The notes under the pieces were generated by a model, which was given only the letters and a program-made list of their open reading frames with translations, ran no database searches and was not told the DNA's origin. Made by a program: the position numbers and the translations under genes. 64,000 nt of DNA, from the NCBI RefSeq assembly GCF_032118995.1, contig NC_092656.1, positions 13,444,261 through 13,508,260 of the forward strand. The letters are read 5' to 3'. Within the stretch, counting starts at the first letter, position 1; every line of letters begins with the position of its first letter. Source of the DNA: Asterias amurensis. Taxonomy: Eukaryota > Echinodermata > Asteroidea > Forcipulatida > Asteriidae. This document shows positions 10,666 through 20,684 of this stretch, in pieces.

Positions 10666-13600
10666 TGCGCATGCGTCCGACTCGAATGGTTCAGTCAGTG
10701 TTTTCAGTGCGGAAATTTATTCTTCTTTTCGATCCAATCTCCGGTTGTAATTCTTCTTCTGCTGTAATCTCTTCGTACTCCAGTAAAGTAACGCCTCCGG
10801 TTCAACTGGTGTTGTTATCAATAGGATTGGTTCATCCAGTGTTGGATATTTCTCTTTTATCGATCATGGAGTCATGTAAGTCGACGATCTGTATGATTAA
10901 TTAGTGTTGCCAACAGAGGGCGTCCTAGCATTCCTTCTACACACTACAGTCAGAGTTGCAGGATTGCTGTATGTGATTTCTTAAGGATAATTATCGAACA
11001 GATAATTGTACTCTTGGTTAAAAACGGCCCCTCTCACATTTCTACTAGTACTACCCATAACAGATGTGATCAACTCAAGCGATTATGTCAACTTCAACTA
11101 GAAGTTCATGCCATCTTCATCATCCTTGTCTCCCCGGGTCTTCCTTATGGATTGTTCTTGCTATCATCTCATTGTTGTATATTGGCAGCGTCATTTCATT
11201 TACCTGCAAGTCAATCCTTCAAGCAGGTGATGTGGAGTCCAACCCTGGCCCCCGCCCTCCTAAATATCCATGTGGGGAATGCAACCGAGCATGTACGTCC
11301 TACAAGGGTGCCAAAGCTAGCATACTTTGTGAATCATGTAATGTCTGGTTTCACGCAGCCTGTGTCAGTCTATCCGACACTGCCCTACAAGACCTTGGGC
11401 GTTGCGATCTACCATGGGAATGTTACAGATGTGGTCTGCCAATCTTCTCAACTAGTCTTTTTGAGACCACCATCTTGGATGGAACTGTCAGCTCCCCCAA
11501 CAGCCATGGCCACTCAACATCTACATGTAGCTCTACCAGCTCACCCTCACCTGGCTCCCCCATTGCCATGTCATCTCCAAACAAGGCCAAACAACATTCC
11601 TTCCAAAACCTTCGCCTTCTTGAAATTAATTTTCAGAGCATCCTCTCAAAGCGTGAAGAGTTTTGGAGTCTAGTTGAAGCTGTGAAGCCTGATGTGATCT
11701 ATGGATGCGAGACCTGGCTCAAACCATCAATCTCTCAAGGCGAAGTCTTTCCAACGGGGTATGACCTTTACCGTTGCGATAGGAAGGATGGCTACGGTGG
11801 CGTCTTATTAGGCATCCATTCTAGCCTTAACAACCATCAGATGGTCATCAAAACAGAATCTGAGTTCATAGCTGCCAAAATCATCAACGGCAATCAATCA
11901 ATAATTGTAGCTTCTTTTTACCGCCCACCTAACTGCAGCATCGATCACATGAATGATCTTACCAGTGCCATTTCTGATATCTGCCTGAACAATCCTGATG
12001 CTGCAATTTGGATAGCTGGGGATATCAATCTCCCTGATATCGACTGGGCTACTAACAGCATCAAGTCCCATCAGTACAGGACTACAATCAATGAGTCATT
12101 CTTGCAAGCCCTCAATAGAACTGGTCTCGAGCAGATGATTGATTTCCCGACACGAGGCAACAACATCTTAGATGTCATCATTACTAACCGCCCCTCACTT
12201 GTCAACAAATGTTCTGGCCTACCCGGGCTGAGTGACCATGATGTGGTATTCATGGACGTCAATGTCCGTGCACTTCGCAAAAAACCTGTGAGAAGGAAAA
12301 TCCTCTTGTGGAAAAGAGCTGACCTCAATGCTATTCGTCAGAGAATAAAGGAATGGTCAACCCAATTCACCTCTGAGTTTTCTACCACCACTCCAGTTGA
12401 AGATCTTGCTGAGGCCATCCACCATGAGCTGCTCCATGTCATAGATGCTTATGTACCCTCTAAACAAAGCTCAAACCGACTCAGCAAACCCTGGTTTAAT
12501 TCCGACACCAAGCATGCCTCTAGATGCAAAGCAAGGGCCTACAGGAAAGCTCGTCGAACTAACAGAGATAAGGACTGGGCCCGCTTCCGACGCCTTAAGA
12601 GAGACACACAGAAGACCTGTCGCAATGCATACAACAAGTACATCTATGACATTGTGCAAAGTGCACCAGCTGGCAGTAGGAACAAGAGGCTTGGTGCCCT
12701 AATAAAGTCCCTACGACGTGACCAGATGGGAGTGGCCCCACTTAAAGAAGACGGACTCCTGCATGTGGACCCAAAGTCCAAAGCCAATGCCTTAAACCGT
12801 CAGTTCACCTCCGTGTTCTCCAAGGACGATGGCTCAGCGCCTCCTGATTTGGGTCCCTCCAACTATCCTGCTATGGAATCCATCTCTGTAAGCCAAAATG
12901 GAGTCATCAAACTTCTCAGGAACCTCAAGCCATTTACTGCATCTGGCCCCGATGGCATACCTGCTAAGCTCCTGAAGGAAATAGCGGAAGAAGTCTCTCC
13001 TGCAATTACACTCTTACTTCAGTCTTCCATCAACCAAGGTAGAGTGCCACTGCAGTGGAAGAAAGCCCACGTTGTCCCTATATTCAAGAAGGGTAGCAGG
13101 TCTGATGCAGCTAACTATCGGCCCATCTCTCTCACCTCAATCCTATGCAAGCTCTGTGAGCACATCATTTACTGTGCAATAATCCGCCATCTCGATGACA
13201 ACAACATCTTGTCAGACTCACAGCACGGTTTTCGCCAGCGTAGGTCATGTGACTCCCAGCTCATCCTCACGGTCCAAGATCTAGCGGGAGGATTGGATGA
13301 CAAGTCACAAATTGATATGATCCTTCTTGACTTTGAGAAAGCCTTCGACAAAGTCTCACACCGTCACCTCCTATTAAAGGCTGATCACTACGGCATTCGC
13401 AACAGCACCCTGGACTGGATCCGTGATTTCCTCCACAAACGGTCCCAGGTCGTTGTAGTTGATGGTCAGAAGAGCGCCGAATCCCAAGTAACATCAGGAG
13501 TACCACAGGGTAGTGTATTAGGTCCATTGCTGTTCCTTATCTTCATCAACGACCTTCCCGATTGCGTCCATCACTCAACAACTAGGCTGTTTGCTGATGA

Positions 13601-14552
13601 CAGTGTAGTATACAAGCACATCTCATCCCACAATGACACGACCAGCCTCCAAAAAGATCTTGATGCCCTACAAGACTGGGAGTCAAAGTGGCTGATGAGG
13701 TTCAACGCTAAGAAATGCAATGTGCTCCAAATCACCAACAAGCGCAGGCCCATCCATGCATCCTACACCGTTCATGGCCACACATTAGAAGTTCAACATT
13801 CAGCCAAATATCTTGGAGTACACATCGACTCCCATCTCAGCTTCAATACCCATGTCGACACTATCACTAAAAAAGCCAACTCCACTCGAGCTTTCCTGTC
13901 CCGTAATCTCAGGCACTGCAGTCATAAGATCAAGGAGTCTGCATACAACACATTCGTAAGACCAACAGTCGAGTACGCTAGTGTTGTATGGGACACCCAC
14001 ACACAGCGCAACTCCAAGAAAGTGGAACAAGTCCAACGCAATGCAGCCCGCTTTGTCACAGGGATCTACGACAGGACAAGAAGTGTCTCTGCTATCCTAC
14101 AAGAGCTAAACTGGCAATCCCTACAGGACCGACGCACTAGCAGTCGCCTGGCTATGATGTACAAAATCCGTTATGGTCTCGTTGACATTGAGTGGAACCA
14201 GTACCTCGTCCATCTATCTACATCAACAAGAGGTCACAAATCCCGCTTTGTCATCCCTCACACCAAATCAACTGTGTTTACTAACTCCTTCTTCCCACGT
14301 ACCATCCGGGACTGGAATAGCCTAGCAGTAGATCCAGCGGAGTACAAATCGCTTGAAGCCTTTAAGCTTGCACTTAAGGCTCATCCATCTAAGTAGCTCT
14401 CCATATCCAACAGTTTTTACTTGCACTTGTTTACACTAAAAATTTCCGCACTCGACAGCATGTCCTGCTTATTTTTCTTGGACGCATGCGCAAACACGCA
14501 GTGCATTTATCCTCACATATGCGAGGCTGCACTTCACAGGAAGGAAGGAAGG
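10666..14552 (+). mobile_element. Full-length non-LTR retrotransposon (CR1/L2-like) inside NUDT15 exon 1
   Basis: The element runs from TGCGCATGCGTCC to a (GGAA)n tail at about 14538-14552, with 7-bp target duplications on both sides. The 5' UTR is 10666-11084, one long ORF is 11085-14396, and the 3' UTR is about 140 bp. No separate ORF1 was found; the PHD finger sits at the N-terminus of the single ORF. A microsatellite-like tail is typical of CR1/L2-type LINEs of the Jockey superfamily. The matched empty site in NUDT15 copy 2 fixes both ends to within a few bases. The open ORF and clean duplications suggest a young, possibly active copy. Confidence 0.92.
11085..14396 (+). CDS. LINE polyprotein: 2A peptide, PHD finger, endonuclease, reverse transcriptase
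   Basis: 1103 residues. Residues 20-40 are a hydrophobic leader (LWIVLAIISLLYIGSVISF). It is followed at 46-56 by QAGDVESNPGP, a canonical 2A ribosome-skipping motif with the break between G55 and P56. Residues 63-116 form a C4HC3 PHD finger (CGEC, CESC, WFHAAC, CYRC). Then comes an APE-type endonuclease with INFQS, ETWL, FYRPPN, GDINLPDIDW and GLSDHD. The reverse transcriptase has NYRPISLTSILCK, HGFRQRRSC, DFEKAFDKVSH, SGVPQGSVLGPLLF and the catalytic FADD box, and the C-terminus ends in the usual WNSL block. I chose the ATG at 11085 because it places the leader directly before the 2A. 2A motifs in APE-type LINEs, including sea urchin ones, are known. The frame is complete, so the protein may be functional. 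Confidence 0.93.
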   Translation: MSTSTRSSCHLHHPCLPGSSLWIVLAIISLLYIGSVISFTCKSILQAGDVESNPGPRPPKYPCGECNRACTSYKGAKASILCESCNVWFHAACVSLSDTALQDLGRCDLPWECYRCGLPIFSTSLFETTILDGTVSSPNSHGHSTSTCSSTSSPSPGSPIAMSSPNKAKQHSFQNLRLLEINFQSILSKREEFWSLVEAVKPDVIYGCETWLKPSISQGEVFPTGYDLYRCDRKDGYGGVLLGIHSSLNNHQMVIKTESEFIAAKIINGNQSIIVASFYRPPNCSIDHMNDLTSAISDICLNNPDAAIWIAGDINLPDIDWATNSIKSHQYRTTINESFLQALNRTGLEQMIDFPTRGNNILDVIITNRPSLVNKCSGLPGLSDHDVVFMDVNVRALRKKPVRRKILLWKRADLNAIRQRIKEWSTQFTSEFSTTTPVEDLAEAIHHELLHVIDAYVPSKQSSNRLSKPWFNSDTKHASRCKARAYRKARRTNRDKDWARFRRLKRDTQKTCRNAYNKYIYDIVQSAPAGSRNKRLGALIKSLRRDQMGVAPLKEDGLLHVDPKSKANALNRQFTSVFSKDDGSAPPDLGPSNYPAMESISVSQNGVIKLLRNLKPFTASGPDGIPAKLLKEIAEEVSPAITLLLQSSINQGRVPLQWKKAHVVPIFKKGSRSDAANYRPISLTSILCKLCEHIIYCAIIRHLDDNNILSDSQHGFRQRRSCDSQLILTVQDLAGGLDDKSQIDMILLDFEKAFDKVSHRHLLLKADHYGIRNSTLDWIRDFLHKRSQVVVVDGQKSAESQVTSGVPQGSVLGPLLFLIFINDLPDCVHHSTTRLFADDSVVYKHISSHNDTTSLQKDLDALQDWESKWLMRFNAKKCNVLQITNKRRPIHASYTVHGHTLEVQHSAKYLGVHIDSHLSFNTHVDTITKKANSTRAFLSRNLRHCSHKIKESAYNTFVRPTVEYASVVWDTHTQRNSKKVEQVQRNAARFVTGIYDRTRSVSAILQELNWQSLQDRRTSSRLAMMYKIRYGLVDIEWNQYLVHLSTSTRGHKSRFVIPHTKSTVFTNSFFPRTIRDWNSLAVDPAEYKSLEAFKLALKAHPSK

Positions 14553-14559
14553 AAGAACA
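14553..14559. repeat. Right target-site duplication of the LINE
   Basis: AAGAACA, matching 10659-10665. It overlaps the end of the GGAA tail, so the true length could differ by one or two bases. Confidence 0.85.
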
Positions 14560-14612
14560 CCAACACCAACTTTTGGACGGGACACATGATTTTGTTCAAA
14601 GGGTGCGGCCAT

Positions 14613-14985
14613 CTTGGTTGGTTGGTTAAAATATGACGTATGAGGTCGCCCTTGCCATCTTGGTTGGTTAAAATCACAGACATAAAGAATCTATGCGGCA
14701 TGATAAGTGGTCGCCCTTTGCCTTGAAACTGGGACTTTGCGTGTGTTTTGTTTTAAGTGGCAATTACAAGGCGAAACCGTATTATACAGAAAAATAAATA
14801 AAGTTGGTCCCTACAAGTTACCTGCATGGGGCTAACAGAGCGGCTACAGAATTATTATTGTTTGTGGCAAAAGCGTGCCGTGATTACGTAAGGTTTTCTT
14901 TACATTCTTCTATAAAACCGGGGCGTTCTCAGCCTAACATTCACTCTCGGTTGCGCCACTTACCTCGCTACAACCATAGAGTAAG
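14613..14985 (-). promoter_or_regulatory. 5' flank of NUDT15 copy 1
   Basis: Upstream of the ATG at 14612-14610. It is similar to the copy 2 flank (27783-27915) up to about 14775, including GAGGTCGCCCTTGCCATCTT and GGACTTTGCGTG blocks. This is the likely promoter and 5' UTR; no TATA box stands out. Beyond 14775 the similarity stops. Confidence 0.5.
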
Positions 14986-14989
14986 GACA

Positions 14990-16335
14990 GCAACAAACTG
15001 ACGATACCTATCAAAAATCTGAAAATGAATCCTGAGGCATCGAACGAAGACATCCTTTTGGCAATCGGAACCTTGTCAAGCAGTGTATAGATACCAGGGT
15101 CGAATCAGCGATCAAGAAGCAACGTACATCAGCCGAAATATAGTACGACTTCAAGAGCATTGGCAATAAGGACCAGTTTCGACATAGCGAAAAGCTCAAC
15201 GCTCTGACCGAATCGGCCATTGCATCACTGAAAGTCGGAGACATCGACTCCGAATTGGCCCAACTTAACGCAGTTCTAGAACAGAACAAACAACGCCAGA
15301 AACTCATCAAGGATGCAGATAGATCCACACAAGGCTGGGCAACCGTTAAGGAGTACATCACGGATGAGTTGGCGGACGACTCCGAAGACGAATGGAGACT
15401 TAAAAAGGCAGAAAAGTCTGCAACATCCAAAAAAGCCGAGCTCAATAAATCCGAGGCGAAGCCTAGTCCTGCCTTCAGCCATAGAGCCCTCGTATTCCTT
15501 ATTCCTTTCGTCCCTTCGCGAGCAGTCAGTTCAGCAGCCAGTTCAGCAGCCCATACCGACCGGACAGTCGCACCTGTTTCCATTGCGGCGCCCGTCCTTA
15601 CGTGTACCACGACAGCCACGAAGACAAATTCCAGCCACCGGACACATCCGGTCATTAGGAATTATGAACTGGGACCTACCCGACCACCCACCCACCGGCG
15701 TTAAAGGTAAACTTAAACCTTGTATTTCATTCTTGAGAAGTGTTCTCAAAGCTTCCTCTATGCTCAAAGGAATAGACGTTATAGAAACCGGTTATAAAAT
15801 TCCGTTTTATTTAGATCCACCACCTATCTATCGAAAAACAATAAGTCTAGCCTGAACCACGCCTAGTTATTCTTGAGACTTCCATATCTGAACTGATCAC
15901 AAAAGATGCATTGTAGAATTATACGCCCCGCCTTATTGTTGTAACCCTCCAACCGTTGCAGAAGGGAAAAAGCTGCCCTTGGTCTTAGACTTGCGGCACC
16001 CGAACCATTTTTATTTGGAAATCAAAGTTCAAGTACGTAGATCTTGCCCATATTATTGCCCCGTCACTTAGCAATAACCAGGTTTATTTCTCATTTCTTT
16101 GACCTTGAATCTGGGTATCACCATGTGGAAATATTCCCGCCACATTAAAAATACCTGGGTTTCGGCTGGCATCATTGCGACAACCAAGTGAGATGTTACA
16201 TGTTGACTGCCCTTCCATCTGGATTAAGCAGCGCATGCAACCTGCGAACAAGGCCGCTAGTGTATTCTTGGCACGCTCAGGGTATAATTTCATTCATGTA
16301 ACATTGACGATGGTCTTATCATATCACTAGACCAT
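14990..16335 (+). mobile_element. DIRS-like (tyrosine recombinase) retrotransposon fossil, broken
   Basis: The parts in order are a gag-like region (about 15180-15500, with QKLIKDADRSTQGW and DSEDEWRLKKAEK), a short Cys/His-containing stretch, and then the start of a reverse transcriptase. Recognisable RT blocks include GYKIPF, LVLDLRHPNHFY and DLESGYHHVEIFP. The right part of RT, RNase H, methyltransferase and recombinase regions are not seen. It is clearly broken at several places and truncated, so it is old. It lies just upstream of NUDT15 copy 1. The DIRS assignment rests on remembered motif patterns. Confidence 0.7.
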
Positions 16336-16345
16336 GCTTCAGCAC

Positions 16346-16380
16346 AAAAAAAAAAAAATATATATATATATATATATATC
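16346..16380. repeat. Poly-A plus (TA)n microsatellite
   Basis: A run of A followed by alternating TA, at the right edge of the DIRS-like fossil. Confidence 0.9.
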
Positions 16381-16492
16381 GTGCAAACTACCATTAACAA
16401 TAGCGGCTTTGTTCCTACTAGTAAAACAAAATGCATACGGGAACCTACTAAAGAATTACAATACAATAGGTCTCATCATTGATCAGTATCGT

Positions 16493-16990
16493 AGCGTCAT
16501 CGTCCCTCATATGTTTTCGGTCCCCAACTTTGATTCCCGTTTACCGCGAAATTGTGCAAGCTGCACCGGTGACAGAAGCTATGCAGTTTACTCACGGTCT
16601 GTATTTACATCAGGCTTAATCATGCTGAGAAAAAAGTTTCCTGTCGTTGGTTATGCTCAAACCATTTATAAAATGATTGATTTTTGGTACTAATCACTAG
16701 TGCATTATTATGCCAACATTCAAGTGAGTCAAAGAAACATCATCCAACCTCGAAAGTTCAAAACAAAATTACTTTCTGCTAGATTGAGTTTCATTCTGCA
16801 TTAATCACTAGATGGATCACGTGAGGTGGTTACTATTTGGGATTCTATGGTGTGCCAATATGGGGAAAATATTAAAATATTTTAAGTGAAATGACATCAA
16901 TTGTTTTTATTTATTTATTGCATAACTGTTATAAATTCCGATAAGCGTAATAAATATTAAGTCTACATTTAAAAGAAAATATCATAGATT
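16493..16990 (+). repeat. Dispersed repeat, twin of 26571-27090
   Basis: About 500 bp with strong similarity to 26571-27090 in the same orientation (ATATGTTTTCGGTCCCCAAC, AAGCTGCACCGGTGACAGA, GGATCACGTGAGGTGGTTAC). The twin lies in NUDT15 copy 2 intron 1. This copy lies upstream of copy 1, so the two are not in matching places. It is either a mobile repeat or a rearranged piece of the duplication. No coding content. Confidence 0.8.
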
Positions 16991-17220
16991 GGTTTCCTAT
17001 TAAAACCAAACATTACCCTTTCTTTGGCGTTCTCTAATATGCGAGGCGAGCAGATCCGCCATTCCATTGTTCACCAAAACATCACGTTTGTGTTGTTTTT
17101 TCTTGTTTTTTTTCCCCTTCAACATCCTTACACCAAACCAAGCTTTGATTTCTGGTACTGTGGTTTTGGGGTCGAGTTTGGGGTTTTTATTGCAGACGGT
17201 TTGAACTTGACAAAATAAAT

Positions 17221-17625
17221 TTACTGGAAAAGTAATGAAAGAAAATACTGTACAGGGTCATCATTAATGGGACGGTCAAATGTGGGTCCTAGTGGTCCTT
17301 GTGATTTAAACTTGCGGGTTTTTATTTTTGTTAAGTCCCTATTCCATCCATGGCGATCAGTTGTATGGCCTGAACCAGTTGTAGGGTCGAAGGGAAATAG
17401 ATCGGCGTCTGATCCGGGGTCTTGAACCATGACGCGCCTTCCTCTCCTGACCGGCTGAGGCACCTCTACCCTACTCTCATCTGAAGATGAAGCAGCAGAG
17501 AACACTGGTTCTGAGGAGGATGACCCTGTTTCATCTGCTAAATAATACAGGGCATCCTCTTCGCTGTCGTCTTCAAATGAGAGCTGAGCAGATGATGCCT
17601 CAGGGATGTCACTCTCTTCTTCCAC
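17221..17625 (-). pseudogene. piggyBac-like transposase N-terminal fragment
   Basis: A 134-codon minus-strand frame opens with an acidic, Ser-rich region (EEESDIPEAS, SFEDDSEEDALYYLADETGS). A basic patch (PVRRGRRV) follows, and it ends with GPTFDRPINDDPVQYFLSLL. An acidic head followed by a short Gly-Pro and D-P-x-x-[YF]-F block is the usual start of piggyBac transposases, before the catalytic domain. A stop follows immediately, and no DDD catalytic core was found nearby, so this is a truncated remnant. The assignment is by pattern only. It matters because most fold-back elements in the window are flanked by TTAA, the piggyBac target. Confidence 0.55.
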
Positions 17626-17639
17626 CAGGACCCAAGATG

Positions 17640-18335
17640 GCCCTGCAGTTTAAGTCCCTCCACCTCCCTCCGGTTCACTTTCTCCCTCGGCCTCCTTTTG
17701 GTTCTTCTCCATTCTCTTCTTCTCCATTCTCTTCTGTTTCTTCTTCTTCAGTCTTTCTTCTCGCTCTCTATCTTCTCTCCTCTGTTCATCCCCCCTGCTC
17801 CGTCCTTCTTTGCTCCTCATGATTTTTTCAATGAATAATATCAAACTTTTGAACCCCTTTAAAAAATGGAACATGCTCAAATCAATTTCAGTTGTGTAGC
17901 CTACTTTATTGTTTTCCATTGAGCCTACCTATGTGGGTTTTTGTTCTTGTCACCCTCAAGCTACACAACAATCCCTGTCTTGAAACAAAATATTTGGAAA
18001 CAAACAGTAATTCTATTAGATAAGCTTATTAGCAAGGAGGGGAAAGTGGACTATCCATCACCCTAAGCACCCCCAGGCGACCCCCACCACCATCATACAG
18101 CAGCTGTGCCATTTAAAACCAGTCACTGAAAGTCATACCACAATGGAGTTCAAAACCAAAGTAATATGACTCTGTACTAGCTGTACTACCATTCAAAACC
18201 ATTTGGGGCATCAACACTGTTGCAAAACTATCAGACCATTCATAACCACATCAGTGAATGGTTTTGAATGGTGAGTCAACTTGTTCAAAAGAGACACCAC
18301 AAGCTGATCGTACAACAGAATTCAGCTTTCGGAGA
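17640..18335. other. CT-rich tract and unassigned sequence
   Basis: 17640-17820 is strongly CT-rich on the plus strand and gives biased open frames that I do not take as genes. 17820-18335 shows no recognisable feature apart from short repeats of CCATTCAAAACCA. Confidence 0.5.
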
Positions 18336-18572
18336 TCACTGGCAGAAACACCACCAAACCAAACAAAGGATGCTTTCAATTATAGCCCGGTAAAAAATTA
18401 CTAAAATACACTTACGGACACCAAATGAGTTTAGTTTACGTAAAAAAAATAAACGTTGACAGGCCTTTTTCAAAATTTCATGGCAATTAATGTTCCAAGT
18501 AAGGTCATTGGAAATGTACGTCCCGAGTAGTTTAAAACTACCTACTTGTTCTACAACATTGTCATGGAACAT
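18336..18572 (-). pseudogene. LINE reverse transcriptase, C-terminal fragment
   Basis: The minus frame reads VEQVGSFKLLGTYISNDLTW, then ILKKACQRLFFLRKL, FGVRK and FYRAIIESIL. This is the thumb region of Rex1/CR1-like LINE reverse transcriptases. It fits downstream of the fragment at 19922-20428 on the same strand, so the two are probably parts of one old LINE separated by insertions. Confidence 0.75.
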
Positions 18573-18958
18573 TGGAGATATGCCTTAAACATAGAGTTAT
18601 ATAAAAGACCAAGTATTGTTCTTATATATAACTATATGGCCTTAAACCACTATGGACGCACCAAAAGTCATGTGCTGGTAGAAGATGAACGTTGGAGAAC
18701 CTTCCAGAACCCGCGTATACGCGCGGCCGATCTAGGTATCTATGATCACGAAAAAGATTGACGATACACTAAATTGAACAGAGTACTTGAAGGCACCTGG
18801 AAATATGATTGTTTTTCTTCTTTTAAACATAAGAGTATATGTTTATTAACAATAAACAATTTTTGTGAGTAATTGTTTGTCACGATTTTGTGTTGGTACC
18901 GCATGCGATTCACTGTGCGTGCAGGTCCTGTGTGACCGTCCGCACATTATACAGCAGC

Positions 18959-19458
18959 CCGGTGTGGCGGTTTCAACTTTCCGCTGTGTTCAGTTTTCCG
19001 AATGACCAAATACGGTAGCATTACGTCATGCGATGCCTGCGCACAGCAAGCGAAAATAGTCTATTTTTAGTGCCGTATTGAGTTATCCGTTACCCTCCGG
19101 TAGCTGTCATGGCGGCGTCCACAAGTTGAGTGCAATTAGCGGCAAACGCGTGGATCGTATGAGTTGTTTTTTATTTATGCAAGCAGAGTGTGACCTGCCT
19201 GAAGTTGTTCCCATGAATACATGTAAAGATAGGACAAGAGATGTAGTGACTACACAGAAAAGAATCGTAATATAAACAATGTGGGGTCACTGCTGAGAGA
19301 ACTACATTGCTCGCCAGGGTACTCGCGGCGGTATCTGAGAGGTCACCCGGAAAACTGAACACGCCGGAAAGCTAAAACCGTTCGAACAACGTGCAGATAT
19401 GACCGACTACGTCACCCGGAAAACTGAACACGGCGGAAGACTGAAACCGCCACACCGG
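18959..19458. mobile_element. 500-bp element with about 42-bp terminal inverted repeats
   Basis: The left end CCGGTGTGGCGGTTTCAACT, TTCCGCTGTGTTCAGTTTTC is inverted at the right (GAAAACTGAACACGGCGGAA, GACTGAAACCGCCACACCGG). A third partial copy of the end lies inside at about 19344-19380. No transposase is encoded and no clear target duplication was seen. It sits between two parts of a decayed LINE. The family was not recognised. Confidence 0.8.
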
Positions 19459-19921
19459 CATAGTGCGTACGTGCAGTCTGCTCCGTGGCCGTATTTCTAT
19501 AATAATACGTAGGCAGACCCACATTTACAACCCATTTGGTCACTAAAAAGTCGCATAGTTAAATAAAAATAGCAGAAATAGCTTTTGTAAAAACCACTAG
19601 GCGTTCAACATGCTCAAGTTTCAATGTACGTATGTGTGTAAAATCGTGTCTAAATTTGTTTTGATGCGCCATGTTCCCAGACGTAATGTACGGGGGTCTG
19701 ACTACAAATTTCCTCTTCAAATATCGCGCCTTGAATTACGTCACGAACAGCGCCCTCTCGGGTCGGGGCCTATTCGTAAATTTGTAAATACAATCAAAGC
19801 TATAATTTTAAACCTTAGTTAACTTTCTATTCACATTCCTCTCATAAAAACACATATTTTGGTGACAAAAGCTTTATTAAAAAAAAAAATGCCACTTCCA
19901 GGTGACTTTAAGGAATCTAAC

Positions 19922-20428
19922 TCAAAACGAAATTGAATGACCGAGTTCTGAATTTGAAACGCAGTAACATCTGGAGAGGTAAAACAGCTTAGATTTGAAC
20001 ACATGAAAATAAAACTGACTGCTCATTTGCCAAATTTTACCGAGAAAACCTAGATCATCTGCAAACTTAACAACAAGCGAATTGGCGTTGGTTGCTTTAC
20101 AATCATGAATATACAATGAATATAAAAGTGGTGACAGGACACAACCTTGCTGAGTACCAGTATTTAATACAAGATAATGTGAAGTGCAACTACCAATTAT
20201 TACAACCTGACGACGTTCCAATAAAAAGTCTAGAATCCAATTAAAAATTGAAACAGGGAGCTCGAGGTCATTGATAAAGTCGAAATGCAATTTAGATGGT
20301 ACAATTGTGTTAAAAGCAGAACTATAATCAAGAAAAATAATTCTAGCATAAGACATAGATTGCTCAAGATGGCGCAAAACTTCATGGAGACTGAGACAAA
20401 TTACACAAGTTGAATTGACAATGTGCAT
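19922..20428 (-). pseudogene. LINE reverse transcriptase, palm fragment
   Basis: The minus frame contains IIFLDYSSAFNTIVPSKL, NWILDFLLERRQVV, TGTQQGCVLSPLLYSLYIHD and VVKFADD, the core of a Rex1/CR1-like reverse transcriptase. The catalytic FADD is present, but the frame leaves LINE sequence soon after (about 20035), and the rest of the palm and thumb is missing up to 18572. Neither an endonuclease nor a 5' end was found. Confidence 0.85.
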
Positions 20429-20684
20429 TCTGTCCAGCTATTTTGAGACACGTAGACGCCAAATGTATGTCCCTTGCATGTATTAACACTGCTGCGTTAC
20501 CAAAGACACGCGCACGTAGCTCAGCGTGCATTAGTACTTTTCGGATGGAGCGAAAAATGCACGATGAGCGACTCAGCGTGCAATAGTACTTTTATTTGCT
20601 ATTATTTGCTAGGACAATCCTCCAATCAAATGGCAAGGATCTGCTTGGGTGTTGTATAAATAATAATAACCAAATGTAGACATA

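Larger units (their letters stand above)
7735..14612 (-). pseudogene. NUDT15: NUDT15-like Nudix hydrolase, copy 1, exon 1 split by a LINE
   Basis: NUDT15 (MTH2) is a cytosolic Nudix nucleotide pyrophosphatase. The exons on the minus strand are exon 1 at 14612-14553 plus 10665-10558, exon 2 at 9167-8971 and exon 3 at 7853-7735 (stop TGA 7735-7737). Apart from the LINE at 10666-14552, everything is in frame and encodes 158 residues (human: 164). Exon 1 starts MAAPFEQ in good context (AAGATGG). It carries [24 protein letters not shown] and PGGHLEFA. Exon 2 completes the Nudix box (ENWEECAIRETEEETGL) and gives VEDNYHYV and EEPVNMEPHKCE. Exon 3 gives GWEWWDWDKFPSA and ends in RETGYNPF. The donors are GTAAGT and GTTAGT. 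The LINE sits in codons just before IKSSKHP, so normal product is unlikely from this allele. An insertion-free allele may exist in other animals. Confidence 0.9.

Noticed and set aside
11014-11673. 219-codon frame overlapping the LINE ORF
   Set aside because: Out of frame with the domain-bearing LINE ORF and without recognisable motifs; a shadow frame.
17650-17919. Acidic/basic coiled-coil-like frame on the minus strand
   Set aside because: A low-complexity CT-rich tract gives E/K/R-rich frames by composition alone; no other support.
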